Source of the DNA: JBFMAI01 sp040755725
GTDB lineage: Bacteria; Planctomycetota; Phycisphaerae; UBA1845; Fen-1342
NCBI GenBank assembly: GCA_040755725.1
Contig: JBFMAI010000017.1
Span: 104,437 to 168,436 of the forward strand
Reading direction: 5' to 3'
DNA length: 64,000 bases
Both the position numbers and the translations under genes were made by a program. Shown one piece after another: positions 50,586-58,716 of the stretch. The notes under the pieces are model-generated. The model saw nothing but the letters and a program-made list of their open reading frames with translations. It did not search any database and was not told the DNA's origin. The stretch's first letter is position 1, and each line of letters starts with the position of its first letter.

Positions 50586-52676
50586 TCAGCCAACCCGCGG
50601 AGGGCTTCCACCGCCACCTGTCTCCGGCGCGAGTACCAGCGCCGTGCGGGCCGGGAGGTAGACCTGGATGCTCTGCGGGCGGCCGTGCCAGGGCGTCGGC
50701 TGGATGATGTACGTCTGGTCGGGCTGCACCAGGCCGTGGCCGCCGAAGCACGGATCGTCGGTGTTCAGAATCAGCCGATAGTCCGCGCGCTCGGGCACGC
50801 CGAGCCGGTAATCCGTGTAAGACTGCGTGGGATGGAAATTGAACGCAAACACCAGTGGTCCGCGGCGGAAGATGAGCAACTTCTGGTCTTCGTGGACGTG
50901 GAGTCGCTCCCAGGTCGGCTGCGCCAGAAGGTCGTAATCCGTGTCCAACCGCAGCATCGCCTTGTCAAACTCCGCCAGATCGTGGTACCGCAGCTTCGGG
51001 TTGTCCACCAGCGACCATTGCCGCCGGGCGTACTTGTAGGAATAGCCGTTGCCTTCGCGCGGGAAGTCAATCCATTCCGGGTGACCAAACTCGTTGCCCA
51101 TGAAGTTCAGGTACGCCTCCCCGCCGAGGGCGAACGTGATCAGCCGGATCATCTTGTGCAACGCCATCCCGCGTTCGACGATCAGGTTCCGGCTGTCCTT
51201 GCACATGTGGTAGTAGATGTCCGCGTCCATCAGCCACATGGCAATCGTCTTGTCGCCGACGAGGGCCTGGTCGTGGCTTTCGGCGTACGCGACGTGCTTC
51301 TCGCCATGCCGGCGATTGACCAGCATGTGGTACAGCTCGCCGAGGTTCCAGTCCTCGTCCTTCTTCTCCTTGAGCAGTTTGATCCAGTAATCGGGGATGC
51401 CCATCGCCAGCCGGTAGTCAAAGCCGATGCCGCCCTCCGCGATCGGCCGGGCGATCCCCGGCATCCCGGACATGTCCTCCGCGATGGTGATTACATCGGG
51501 CCGCACCGCGTGCGCCACCTCGTTGGCCAACTGTAGATAGGCGAGGGCGTCTTCATCAATGTGCGGCGGGAAGTAGTCGTCGTAGCGGGTAAAATGGTGT
51601 CCCAGGCCGTGATCGAGGTAGATCATGCTGGTGACGCCGTCGAAGCGGAACCCGTCGAAATGGTACTCTTCGAGCCAGAACCGCACATTGGACAACAGAA
51701 ACCGCAAGACCTCGACCTTGGCGTAGTCAAAGCACAGCGAATCCCACGCCGGGTGTTGCCCGCGCCCGCCCGCGTGAAAGTACTGGTATTCGGTCCCGTC
51801 GAAGTGGTTGAGCCCCTCGTGGAAGTTCTTGATCGCGTGGCTGTGGACCACGTCGAGCAATACCCGCAGCCCCATCCCGTGGGCCGTGTCGATCAGCGCC
51901 TTCAGTTCCTCCGGCATTCCGAACCGCGACGAGGCGGCGAAGAAACTGCTCACCTGGTAGCCGAACGACCCGTAGTACGGGTGCTCCATGATCGCCATGA
52001 GCTGGACGGCGTTGTAGCCGGCGTCGCGGACGCGCGGCAGCACCTGGTCGATGAACTCGGCGTAGCCGCCGACGCGCTCCTCCTCCGACGCCATCCCGAC
52101 GTGCGCTTCGTACACCCGCAGGTTGCCTCGCAAGGGCGGCACGGGGTGCTGCCAGGCGTACGGCTGCGGCGGGTGCCAGTACTGGCCGCTGAAGTTGTGC
52201 GAGTGCTCGTCCTTGACGGTGCGGCGAATCCACGCGGGCAGGCGGTCGTACGGGCCGATCGCGCTGTGGACGTGGACTTTGACGCGGCTGCCGTGCGTGA
52301 GCCGGCCGGCGTACTTGTCGTCGGGGAGGAAGCGTTCCCACACGCCGGGGTGATCGGGCGAAGCGAGCAGCGGGTCGGCGAAGCGGTTCCACTGGTTGAA
52401 GTCGCCGATGAGCGACAGGGCGATGGCCTTCGGGGCCCACTCGCGGTACCACACGCCGGGCCGGCCGTCCTTCTCGCCGCGGTTGAAGCCGAAGTACTCA
52501 TAGCCGCGGCTGAAGGCGTCGAGGGAGCCGGCGGCGTCGAGGACGCGCCGGCGCAGGGTCTGGTAGTGCCGAAAGCGGCGGCGCAGCCCGTCGGCGTACG
52601 GGCCGAGCCAGGGGTCGCTTCGGATCAAGCCGGTGCCGTCGGGCACTGCCTGCTGAGGGTCCGTTACCGAGGTCAT
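50586..52676 (-). CDS. glgB: 1,4-alpha-glucan branching enzyme, eukaryotic type
   Basis: 696 residues. Creates alpha-1,6 branches in glycogen. CBM48 segment (YREWAPKAIALSLIGDFNQW), then the GH13 barrel: VVHSHAIKN, nucleophile Asp in DGFRFDGVTSMIYLDHG, acid Glu in ITIAEDMSGMPG and Asp in AESHDQALVGDKT. The C-terminal beta domain (FAFNFHPTQSYTDYRLG) completes it. The pattern matches human GBE1-type enzymes more than E. coli GlgB. No other glycogen gene is nearby except the ROK glucokinase 8 kb away. Confidence 0.95.
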   Translation of the reverse strand: MTSVTDPQQAVPDGTGLIRSDPWLGPYADGLRRRFRHYQTLRRRVLDAAGSLDAFSRGYEYFGFNRGEKDGRPGVWYREWAPKAIALSLIGDFNQWNRFADPLLASPDHPGVWERFLPDDKYAGRLTHGSRVKVHVHSAIGPYDRLPAWIRRTVKDEHSHNFSGQYWHPPQPYAWQHPVPPLRGNLRVYEAHVGMASEEERVGGYAEFIDQVLPRVRDAGYNAVQLMAIMEHPYYGSFGYQVSSFFAASSRFGMPEELKALIDTAHGMGLRVLLDVVHSHAIKNFHEGLNHFDGTEYQYFHAGGRGQHPAWDSLCFDYAKVEVLRFLLSNVRFWLEEYHFDGFRFDGVTSMIYLDHGLGHHFTRYDDYFPPHIDEDALAYLQLANEVAHAVRPDVITIAEDMSGMPGIARPIAEGGIGFDYRLAMGIPDYWIKLLKEKKDEDWNLGELYHMLVNRRHGEKHVAYAESHDQALVGDKTIAMWLMDADIYYHMCKDSRNLIVERGMALHKMIRLITFALGGEAYLNFMGNEFGHPEWIDFPREGNGYSYKYARRQWSLVDNPKLRYHDLAEFDKAMLRLDTDYDLLAQPTWERLHVHEDQKLLIFRRGPLVFAFNFHPTQSYTDYRLGVPERADYRLILNTDDPCFGGHGLVQPDQTYIIQPTPWHGRPQSIQVYLPARTALVLAPETGGGGSPPRVG

Positions 52677-52847
52677 GCCGTTGGCTTTGCCTCCTTCGCG
52701 CAGCCGCCTCCACAGGTCCGGTGGAACGATAGCCGAGGCGCTGCGGGGGTCAAGCAGGACGCCTCGGGGCCGAATGGGTGAAGCTCCGGCTGAGCCGGCT
52801 CGGCGGTGCGGGCCAACAGCTCGACCGGCGCCAACCCCGCGGCGCGG

Positions 52848-53300
52848 TCATGTCGTCAGGCCGGCGGCGCGCAGCACTTTCAGCAGACCGTCAACGTCCG
52901 TTTGACTGAAGCTGGCCACGTCGTGGCTGTCCAGGTCCAGCACCCCCCAGCAGGAGCCGTCGGGGTCCAGCAGCGGGACGACGACTTCGGATTGATCGCG
53001 CGGGTCGCAAGCAACGTAGTTGGCGCCCAGCTCCCGCACATCGCGCACGATCAGCGGCCGGCGGCTGCGGAACGCCTGCCCGCAGGCCCCGTGCAGTTCG
53101 ATCGGCGAGCACGCCGGCTTCGGCTGCCGGGCGGCCAACACCAGCTCGTCGCCGCCCTCGTACACGTAGAACCCCACCCACGAAACGCCCGTCGTGTGCA
53201 GCGCGGGCCACAATGCGTCCACGACCGTCGACATACGTTGCCGCCGGTCGCCGGCCTGGCTGATCTTCGGGACGATGCCGTCATAGGCGCGGCTGGTCAT
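52848..53300 (-). CDS. GAF-domain free methionine-(R)-sulfoxide reductase
   Basis: 150-residue single GAF domain. The three cysteines used by fRMsr enzymes are in place: PKPACSPIELHGACGQAFRS (two) and LGANYVACDPRDQSEVVVPL (one). This supports reduction of free methionine sulfoxide rather than a signalling GAF domain. The start at 53300 is an ATG; a 13-residue longer form is possible. Cytosolic, repair of oxidised methionine. Confidence 0.85.
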   Translation of the reverse strand: MTSRAYDGIVPKISQAGDRRQRMSTVVDALWPALHTTGVSWVGFYVYEGGDELVLAARQPKPACSPIELHGACGQAFRSRRPLIVRDVRELGANYVACDPRDQSEVVVPLLDPDGSCWGVLDLDSHDVASFSQTDVDGLLKVLRAAGLTT

Positions 53301-53419
53301 ACGGGCATCGTCGCCGCCCGTCACGCCCCCGGCAAGCACTGCGGCAGGCCGTTCTCGCCGGTCGGGTCACTCCGGCTCGCGCACCGCCCGGAAGGCGGGC
53401 GCTGGGCGGGCGGGCGGTC

Positions 53420-53425
53420 TATAAT
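53420..53425 (+). promoter_or_regulatory. -10 box upstream of the CDGSH gene
   Basis: Perfect TATAAT, 57 bases before the ATG at 53482. No clear -35 element; a GC-rich stretch precedes it. Confidence 0.4.
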
Positions 53426-53481
53426 CGCCGGGCAGGTGGACGTGACCAATCCACAGGGCCAGGTGAAGAAGGGTGCATCAG

Positions 53482-53733
53482 ATGGCCGAGCCGAAGCACG
53501 GGACCAAGCCGATGGCGGTCGAGGAGACCCCGGGCAAGAGGGCTTACTGCATGTGCGGCTGGTCGGCGAAACTGCCGTACTGCGACGGATCGCATAACCG
53601 CCTGGGCACGGGCTGCCGGCCGATCCACGTCGATATCGATCAGGCCGGCAAGAAGTGGGTCTGTCAGTGTCACCGCAGTGGCAGCTTGCCGTGGTGCGAC
53701 GGTACCCACAAGACGTTGAACACCGGGTCGTAG
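53482..53733 (+). CDS. Double CDGSH iron-sulfur protein
   Basis: 83 residues with two CDGSH-type 2Fe-2S binding motifs, CMCGWSAKLPYCDGSH and CQCHRSGSLPWCDGTH, each of the form C-x-C-x(2)-S...P-x-C-D-G-x-H. Cytosolic, probably a redox or cluster-handling protein. The ATG at 53482 has AAGG about 9 bases upstream. Small stand-alone CDGSH proteins with two motifs occur widely in bacteria. Confidence 0.93.
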   Translation: MAEPKHGTKPMAVEETPGKRAYCMCGWSAKLPYCDGSHNRLGTGCRPIHVDIDQAGKKWVCQCHRSGSLPWCDGTHKTLNTGS

Positions 53734-53841
53734 GTCCGGGTGGGGGGCGTGGACCGGGCGGCAAGGGGGGCACCGCAGCTCGCATTCACCTGGGCCGCCG
53801 CAGCCCGCATCCGACCTGGTTCCTGCCGGGAGCGCCTATCC

Positions 53842-53870
53842 GAACCCCGCACGCCAGCGCGGGGGCCAGC
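53842..53870. repeat. Short repeat family C, copy 3
   Basis: GAACCCCGCACGCC, then AGCGCGGGGGCC. It lies between the CDGSH gene and the CAP lipoprotein. Confidence 0.45.
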
Positions 53871-53906
53871 GGCCGGTCACTCGCGCGGGGCATCGTGCTA
53901 GCGGGT

Positions 53907-54623
53907 CTACTCGTCGTGCGAGCACTCGGGGTCGTGGTACGCGGGCCCCGGGTAGGGATCTTCGCTGAACGGGCGGCCGAACTCCTGCACCCAGTAATAG
54001 CCGTACTCGCCCCCGTAACGAATCCCGATCCCCACTTCGGTGAAGGCGGGATTGAGGATGTTCTCGCGGTGGCAGGGGCTGGACATCCAGTCGGCCATGA
54101 CCTCGGCGGGCGTGCGCTGCCCGGCGGCCAGGTTCTCGCCGATGATCCAATAATCGTAGCCGAACTCCTCGGCCCGCTTCCCGAGGGTCGAGCCGGTCGC
54201 CGGGTTCACGTGGGCGAAGAAGCGGTAGAAGACCATCTCGCAGGCGTACTGGCTGGCCTGGGCCTCCAGCGTGGCGTTGGTCGTGACCGGGTCCAGACCG
54301 CGCTGCGTCCGCTGGCGGTTGAGCAGGGACAGAACCTCGGCCCGCCAGAACGCGGCCTCGAGCGGCTCATTGCAGCCGGGATACTCGACCGTCAACGCGT
54401 CGGTCGTGGTGCTTCCGCTCGTGCTGCTGCCGCCCGCGGCCACCGGGGGACGGCTCGACGACGAGCTGCCGCCCGAACCCCCGCCCGACCCAGTGCCACC
54501 GGTGCCGCTGGCCGGCCCGGATATCGGCAGTCCGTCGTCCGAAGGGGCGCCCAGCGGGCAGCCGGCTGGCAGCAGGACCACGGCGACGGTCAGCAGCAGC
54601 AGGAGGAGCCTGGAGGGCCTCAT
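53907..54623 (-). CDS. CAP-domain (SCP/PR1) lipoprotein
   Basis: 238 residues. Lipoprotein signal (MRPSRLLLLLLTVAVVLLPA then GC). A Ser/Gly/Thr-rich spacer (about 30-75) leads into a CAP domain: LLNRQRTQRGLDPVTTNATL, FFAHVNPATGSTLGKRAEEF, IIGENLAAG and SSPCHRENILNPAFTEVGIG. Bacterial CAP proteins are extracellular; the activity is unknown. It is divergent from the PKD/WD40 gene with a 271-base shared upstream region. Confidence 0.9.
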   Translation of the reverse strand: MRPSRLLLLLLTVAVVLLPAGCPLGAPSDDGLPISGPASGTGGTGSGGGSGGSSSSSRPPVAAGGSSTSGSTTTDALTVEYPGCNEPLEAAFWRAEVLSLLNRQRTQRGLDPVTTNATLEAQASQYACEMVFYRFFAHVNPATGSTLGKRAEEFGYDYWIIGENLAAGQRTPAEVMADWMSSPCHRENILNPAFTEVGIGIRYGGEYGYYWVQEFGRPFSEDPYPGPAYHDPECSHDE

Positions 54624-54682
54624 CGCTCAACTCCGAACGGGACCGGTTCGGCCGGTGCGTACCCGCGTCTTCTCGCTCCCTC

Positions 54683-54688
54683 ATTATA
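54683..54688 (-). promoter_or_regulatory. -10 box of the CAP gene
   Basis: On the minus strand a perfect TATAAT (rc of ATTATA). The implied start near 54676 leaves about 53 bases of leader. The -35 is weak. Confidence 0.4.
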
Positions 54689-54894
54689 TCGTATGGTCCA
54701 GCGCCCTTGATGGGACGCATGGCTCGCTCCATACTTATTGGCCGGCGTCGAGTCCCGCCGCGGGACGCCGCGCCCCCGGCTCCCGTGAGCTGCCCCAGCG
54801 GCTTGGCCTTGGGGCTGCGGGCCGTCCCCACGCGTTTAGGGGACGCGGCCGGGTCGAGGGACTAGGTCCCAGAACGCCGCTTCAGGAGCTGGAT

Positions 54895-57894
54895 ATGTTG
54901 CGACGACCGCGCTCCACCGTGCTGTTGGGGCTGGCCGCCCCGTTGCTTCTCGGACAATCCCTGCCTTCCGGATGCTTCCCCGGCGGCGGGGGCGGCGGCA
55001 CAACCCTGTTCAATCTGCCCCCCACGGTGGTGCTGACGACCGACGTGCAACGCGGCGTCGCGCCGCTCAAGGTCTTCTTTAGTTCCAGCGCCAGCACGGA
55101 CGACGGTGTCATCGTGCAGCGTCAATGGGACTTCGGCGACGGCGTCGGCACCAGCCAGGAAATCTCCCCGACGTACACCTACACCCGCACGGGCCAGTAC
55201 ACCGTCAAGCTGACCCTGACGGACGACCGGGGCGCCACGGCCTCCGACACGGTCCGGATCGACGTGACGGAGCGCCCGGTGGCGATCATCGAGGTGGATC
55301 GCACGACCGCCGAGAGCGCGCCGGCCACGTTCAACTTCGACGGCTCCAAGTCGTACGATCCCGACGCCAAGAGCGGCGAGACCCTCCGCTACCGCTGGGA
55401 CTTCGGCGACGGCTCGCGGGAGCTGCTGGCCGCGGTGCGCCACACGTTCGCCAGCTCCGGGACGTACCGCGTCCGCCTGACCGTCACCGACGTGGTCGGA
55501 ATCACCGGCACCGCCGAGGTGGTCATCCAGGTTGGAATCCCGAAACCGAGCATCCGCTTCCGCGCGCCGCCGTCCGACGTGACGAACATCGTTTGCACCA
55601 ACGCCCGCAACTCGGCCGTCTGGGTCCACGCGGTCTACGACGTGGCCCCCGGGGTCCCGTTCCAGCTCCGTGCGGGGCTGGACGGCGACCGGGACGCCTG
55701 CAACGCCCAGGTGGCGTTGTTCGACGCGGCGACGGGGGCCGCCGGCCGTGAGCTCGTGGACTTGTCGTCCAACTTCGACCTGCGGCAGGGGCCGCCGCGG
55801 GCCGCCGTGTACCACCCGGACCGCGACCAGATTCGCGTGTTGGTGGGCGGGGATGACGGCATTGTGCGGCTGTATGACAGCGAGAGCGGCGTGTTGCTGC
55901 GCCGCTACACGGGCACGGGCAGCGCGGTGAACGGGTTGGCGTTTCGACCCGGCGGGGCGCAGTTCGTCGTCGGTTACAACGACGGCACGGTGTACCTGCG
56001 GGACACGGCCAATGCCGCGATCGTGCGCTCCTACGTGGGGCACACGGCGGCCGTGAACGCGGTCGCCGTCTCGCCCGACGGGGCTTTCGTGCTCACGGGC
56101 GACGCTGCCGGCCAGGCCATTTTGTGGAACCGCGCGAGCGGGGCCGAGGTGCTGCGGTTTGACCACGGCGGGGCGGCGGTGACGGCGGTGGCCTTCTCGC
56201 CGACCAACCCGCAGCGGGTGCTCACTGCGTCCTCGGACCGCACCGCGCGGCTGTGGAGCACCGCCAACGGCAACCTCACGCAGGAGTTCGCCCCGGTTTA
56301 CAGTGGCGTTCAACTCGTGGCCGGTCACACCGGGGCGGTGCAGGCGGCGGTGTTCTCCCCGGACGGGACGCAGGTCGTCACCGCGGGGGCCGATAAGCGC
56401 GTCATTCTGTGGAGCGCGGAGTTCGGCACCCAGGTTCGCGTGTTCAAGAAGCACACCGACGCGGTGGGGGCTGTGGCCTTCTCACCCGACGGCACCCGGC
56501 TGCTGAGCGGGAGCGACGACGGCACGGCGATCGTGTGGAACGTCAGCACCGGGGCGGTCGTGCGGACCCTGGAGCCCTGTCGGTCGCCGGTCGTCGCGGT
56601 GGGGTATTCGCCGGACGGGGCCGGCATGTTGGCGGCGGTGGCGGCCCGCAACGAGATTCAGCTCGACACCAGCCCCGCGTCGGGCAACGACCTGAACCTG
56701 ACGCTCCCGACGGCGCTGCGGCTGGCGACCGACACGTACGAGGTGCCGGCGGTGACCGGCGGCACCCTCTACAACTTGTGGATCGAGATCCAGACGGATC
56801 GGACGAAGCCCGTGCGGGTGTACGCCCCGGCGCGGGTTAACGTGCTGCCAGCGTTCACGACGACGATCGGGCCGGACACGCCGGTCATTCCGCTGCGCAG
56901 CGACGCGGCCAACGTGGTCACGCCGGAAACCACGGGCCGGCAGATCTTCGACCTCGGCGCGGTGGACGTGGGCGACCGGATTTACCTGAGTGTGCTGACG
57001 GTGCCGGGGTACGGGCAAACCTATCAGCACGACGACTTCAGCGTCTTGCTGCTGGACGCCGACCGGAACCTGTTCGCGTGGTACGAGAGTGAGACGGTGC
57101 TGTTCTCGCCGGCCACCAAGCTCCTCGTCGGCCACGCCAGCCCCAACATGTACGTCGTGCTCGACGCTCACGGGGACAACCTCGTGCCCGGGGTGAACGT
57201 GCGCGTGGCCCGGCAGTTCGCCGACGACAGCCAGCCGCGCCGGCAGCACGTCCGGCTGTACTTCAACACCACGACGGTCCACGACCTGACCGTGGGCGGA
57301 TCGGCGAAGTTCGTGCTGCCGCCCTTTGATGCCGAGGTGACCGGGGCCGGCTTCGACCCGGCGATCGTGCGCAATGCCGCCCGCGCCCGCGTCCAGGCGC
57401 TATTCAACGCTTACGATGTGGTGGTGAGCACTGACCCGCCGACGACGGCCGGCACGCCTTACGTCACGATCTACTTCGACACCACGGACGCCATGCTCAC
57501 CGCCCGCATCCCCGACCGCAACCGCGACGGGGTGATCGACGCGGACGACCTCCAGTTCTACGGCGTGACGAACTACGTCGACTCGCGCAACGCGACGCTC
57601 AGCGGGCGGGCGGTCGTGTCGGTGAGTCAGATCATCGCGGACCACCCCGGGATAACGGATTCCGACCTGGGCTTGGCCATCGGCAACGCGGTGGCCCACC
57701 ACGTGGGCCTGCTGTCCGGTCTGCGCGAAACCGAGCAGACCGTGCCGGACGACATCATGACGAACGACCCGACGCAGGTGACGACCGCCGCCCTCAGCTT
57801 CACGACCGCGCCGCTGGCCGGGTCGGGCGATCTCGAGCCGATCGGCAACCAGGACGCGCCGCGGTTGCTGCTGGAGCTGTTTGGGCCGAAATGA
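54895..57894 (+). CDS. PKD and WD40 repeat lipoprotein with a degenerate metallopeptidase-like end
   Basis: 999 residues. Lipobox LPSGC near residue 25. Two PKD domains (about 43-125 and 128-215, with WDFGDG in each), a linker domain, then WD40 repeats (about 300-590; e.g. GHTAAVNAVAVSPDGAFVLT, SSDRTARLWS, SDDGTAIVWN). The C-terminal third has an EF-hand-like DRNRDGVIDADDL (near 876) and AIGNAVAHHVGLLSGL (near 928-943), which looks like a matrixin zinc motif without the Glu and second His. The ATG at 54895 has AGGAG 7 bases upstream. Surface function unknown. Confidence 0.85.
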   Translation: MLRRPRSTVLLGLAAPLLLGQSLPSGCFPGGGGGGTTLFNLPPTVVLTTDVQRGVAPLKVFFSSSASTDDGVIVQRQWDFGDGVGTSQEISPTYTYTRTGQYTVKLTLTDDRGATASDTVRIDVTERPVAIIEVDRTTAESAPATFNFDGSKSYDPDAKSGETLRYRWDFGDGSRELLAAVRHTFASSGTYRVRLTVTDVVGITGTAEVVIQVGIPKPSIRFRAPPSDVTNIVCTNARNSAVWVHAVYDVAPGVPFQLRAGLDGDRDACNAQVALFDAATGAAGRELVDLSSNFDLRQGPPRAAVYHPDRDQIRVLVGGDDGIVRLYDSESGVLLRRYTGTGSAVNGLAFRPGGAQFVVGYNDGTVYLRDTANAAIVRSYVGHTAAVNAVAVSPDGAFVLTGDAAGQAILWNRASGAEVLRFDHGGAAVTAVAFSPTNPQRVLTASSDRTARLWSTANGNLTQEFAPVYSGVQLVAGHTGAVQAAVFSPDGTQVVTAGADKRVILWSAEFGTQVRVFKKHTDAVGAVAFSPDGTRLLSGSDDGTAIVWNVSTGAVVRTLEPCRSPVVAVGYSPDGAGMLAAVAARNEIQLDTSPASGNDLNLTLPTALRLATDTYEVPAVTGGTLYNLWIEIQTDRTKPVRVYAPARVNVLPAFTTTIGPDTPVIPLRSDAANVVTPETTGRQIFDLGAVDVGDRIYLSVLTVPGYGQTYQHDDFSVLLLDADRNLFAWYESETVLFSPATKLLVGHASPNMYVVLDAHGDNLVPGVNVRVARQFADDSQPRRQHVRLYFNTTTVHDLTVGGSAKFVLPPFDAEVTGAGFDPAIVRNAARARVQALFNAYDVVVSTDPPTTAGTPYVTIYFDTTDAMLTARIPDRNRDGVIDADDLQFYGVTNYVDSRNATLSGRAVVSVSQIIADHPGITDSDLGLAIGNAVAHHVGLLSGLRETEQTVPDDIMTNDPTQVTTAALSFTTAPLAGSGDLEPIGNQDAPRLLLELFGPK

Positions 57895-58112
57895 CGGCGA
57901 TCCGACCGGCGGCCCGTCCGGGCGGCCCGTGCCCCGGCTCACGGTGGCAGTGGGGCCGCGGGGCCCGATTGTAGCACGCAACTGCTGCCGGGCAGGCCGG
58001 CGTTGGCCGTTGTCGGCTTCACCGGCCCGGTGTCGAAGTGCCGTCGTGTGGGCCGGTCAACTGCGTCGACCGGCCGCAACCGGCGAAGCACCCCCCAAGT
58101 CTTCCGTGGGCG

Positions 58113-58262
58113 TCACGTGGGCCAGTGTGGTCCCACGGACCAGGCCACCAACAGGGCCATCATCGCGGCCGAGGCGACCCACAACACCGCGGCAACCCGC
58201 CGGGCGAAGTGGAGTTCCTCCGGTCGCGGCTCGGCCCAATTGGGGCAGGGCATGGCCGCCAT
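58113..58262 (-). CDS. Tiny single-span membrane protein
   Basis: 49 residues: MAAMPCPNWAEPRPEELHFA then RRVAAVLWVASAAMMALLVAWSVGPHWPT, with one clear membrane helix (about 23-42). The ATG lies 3 bases after the stop of the 23-residue ORF. No homologue is recognised. The hydrophobic helix after a positive pair (RR) favours a real membrane peptide, but chance ORFs of this size are common. Confidence 0.4.
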   Translation of the reverse strand: MAAMPCPNWAEPRPEELHFARRVAAVLWVASAAMMALLVAWSVGPHWPT

Positions 58263-58265
58263 TAG

Positions 58266-58337
58266 CTAGCCCTCCGCCCCGAGTGTGATGAGATAGGAAA
58301 TCAACGACAGGAACTCGAAAAACATCGAAAGGAGCAT
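58266..58337 (-). CDS. Tiny hydrophobic peptide
   Basis: 23 residues, MLLSMFFEFLSLISYLITLG then AEG. It is hydrophobic and A/T-rich for this genome, with AAGG upstream at a long distance. It directly precedes the 49-residue ORF. It could be a membrane peptide, or a leader that couples translation to the next ORF. Confidence 0.3.
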   Translation of the reverse strand: MLLSMFFEFLSLISYLITLGAEG

Positions 58338-58716
58338 GACAACACCGCCTTTCCTTCGTGCTTTTCTCCCTCCTTGACAGAGGGTATGTCCTGTTTCTTT
58401 CCCAACCATCCGTAGAGATGTATTTCCAGGCACGGCGCGGGACCGCGCAGCGTGCCGTCATGGGTCGGCATCGGTTGGTTACCGTCGCGCGCTCAATAGG
58501 CACCCCCTGAATTGGGGGGTTTACGCCACCTGCCGCGCAATTCTTGCCGGTTCACCCCCGTTCCGACGGCCCGGCGGCCTCCGCGACGAATAGTGCTCCA
58601 CGGCCGCCGAATACCGTCTGGACGGGGCTCCCGCCACGGCTCGGGCCCCGCCGACGCCGACACGGACCGGACGCTACAATGACCGCAGCCGGCTCCGGCT
58701 GGGTCGAGGACCGCGG

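Larger units (their letters stand above)
57895..58716. other. Intergenic region with two tiny minus-strand ORFs
   Basis: 822 bases. Outside the tiny ORFs at 58113-58262 and 58266-58337 I see no gene. A TACAAT (58675-58680) is a possible -10 for the FHA gene. Near 58360-58400 is a more A/T-rich patch that may hold the promoter of the tiny ORFs on the minus strand. Confidence 0.4.
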
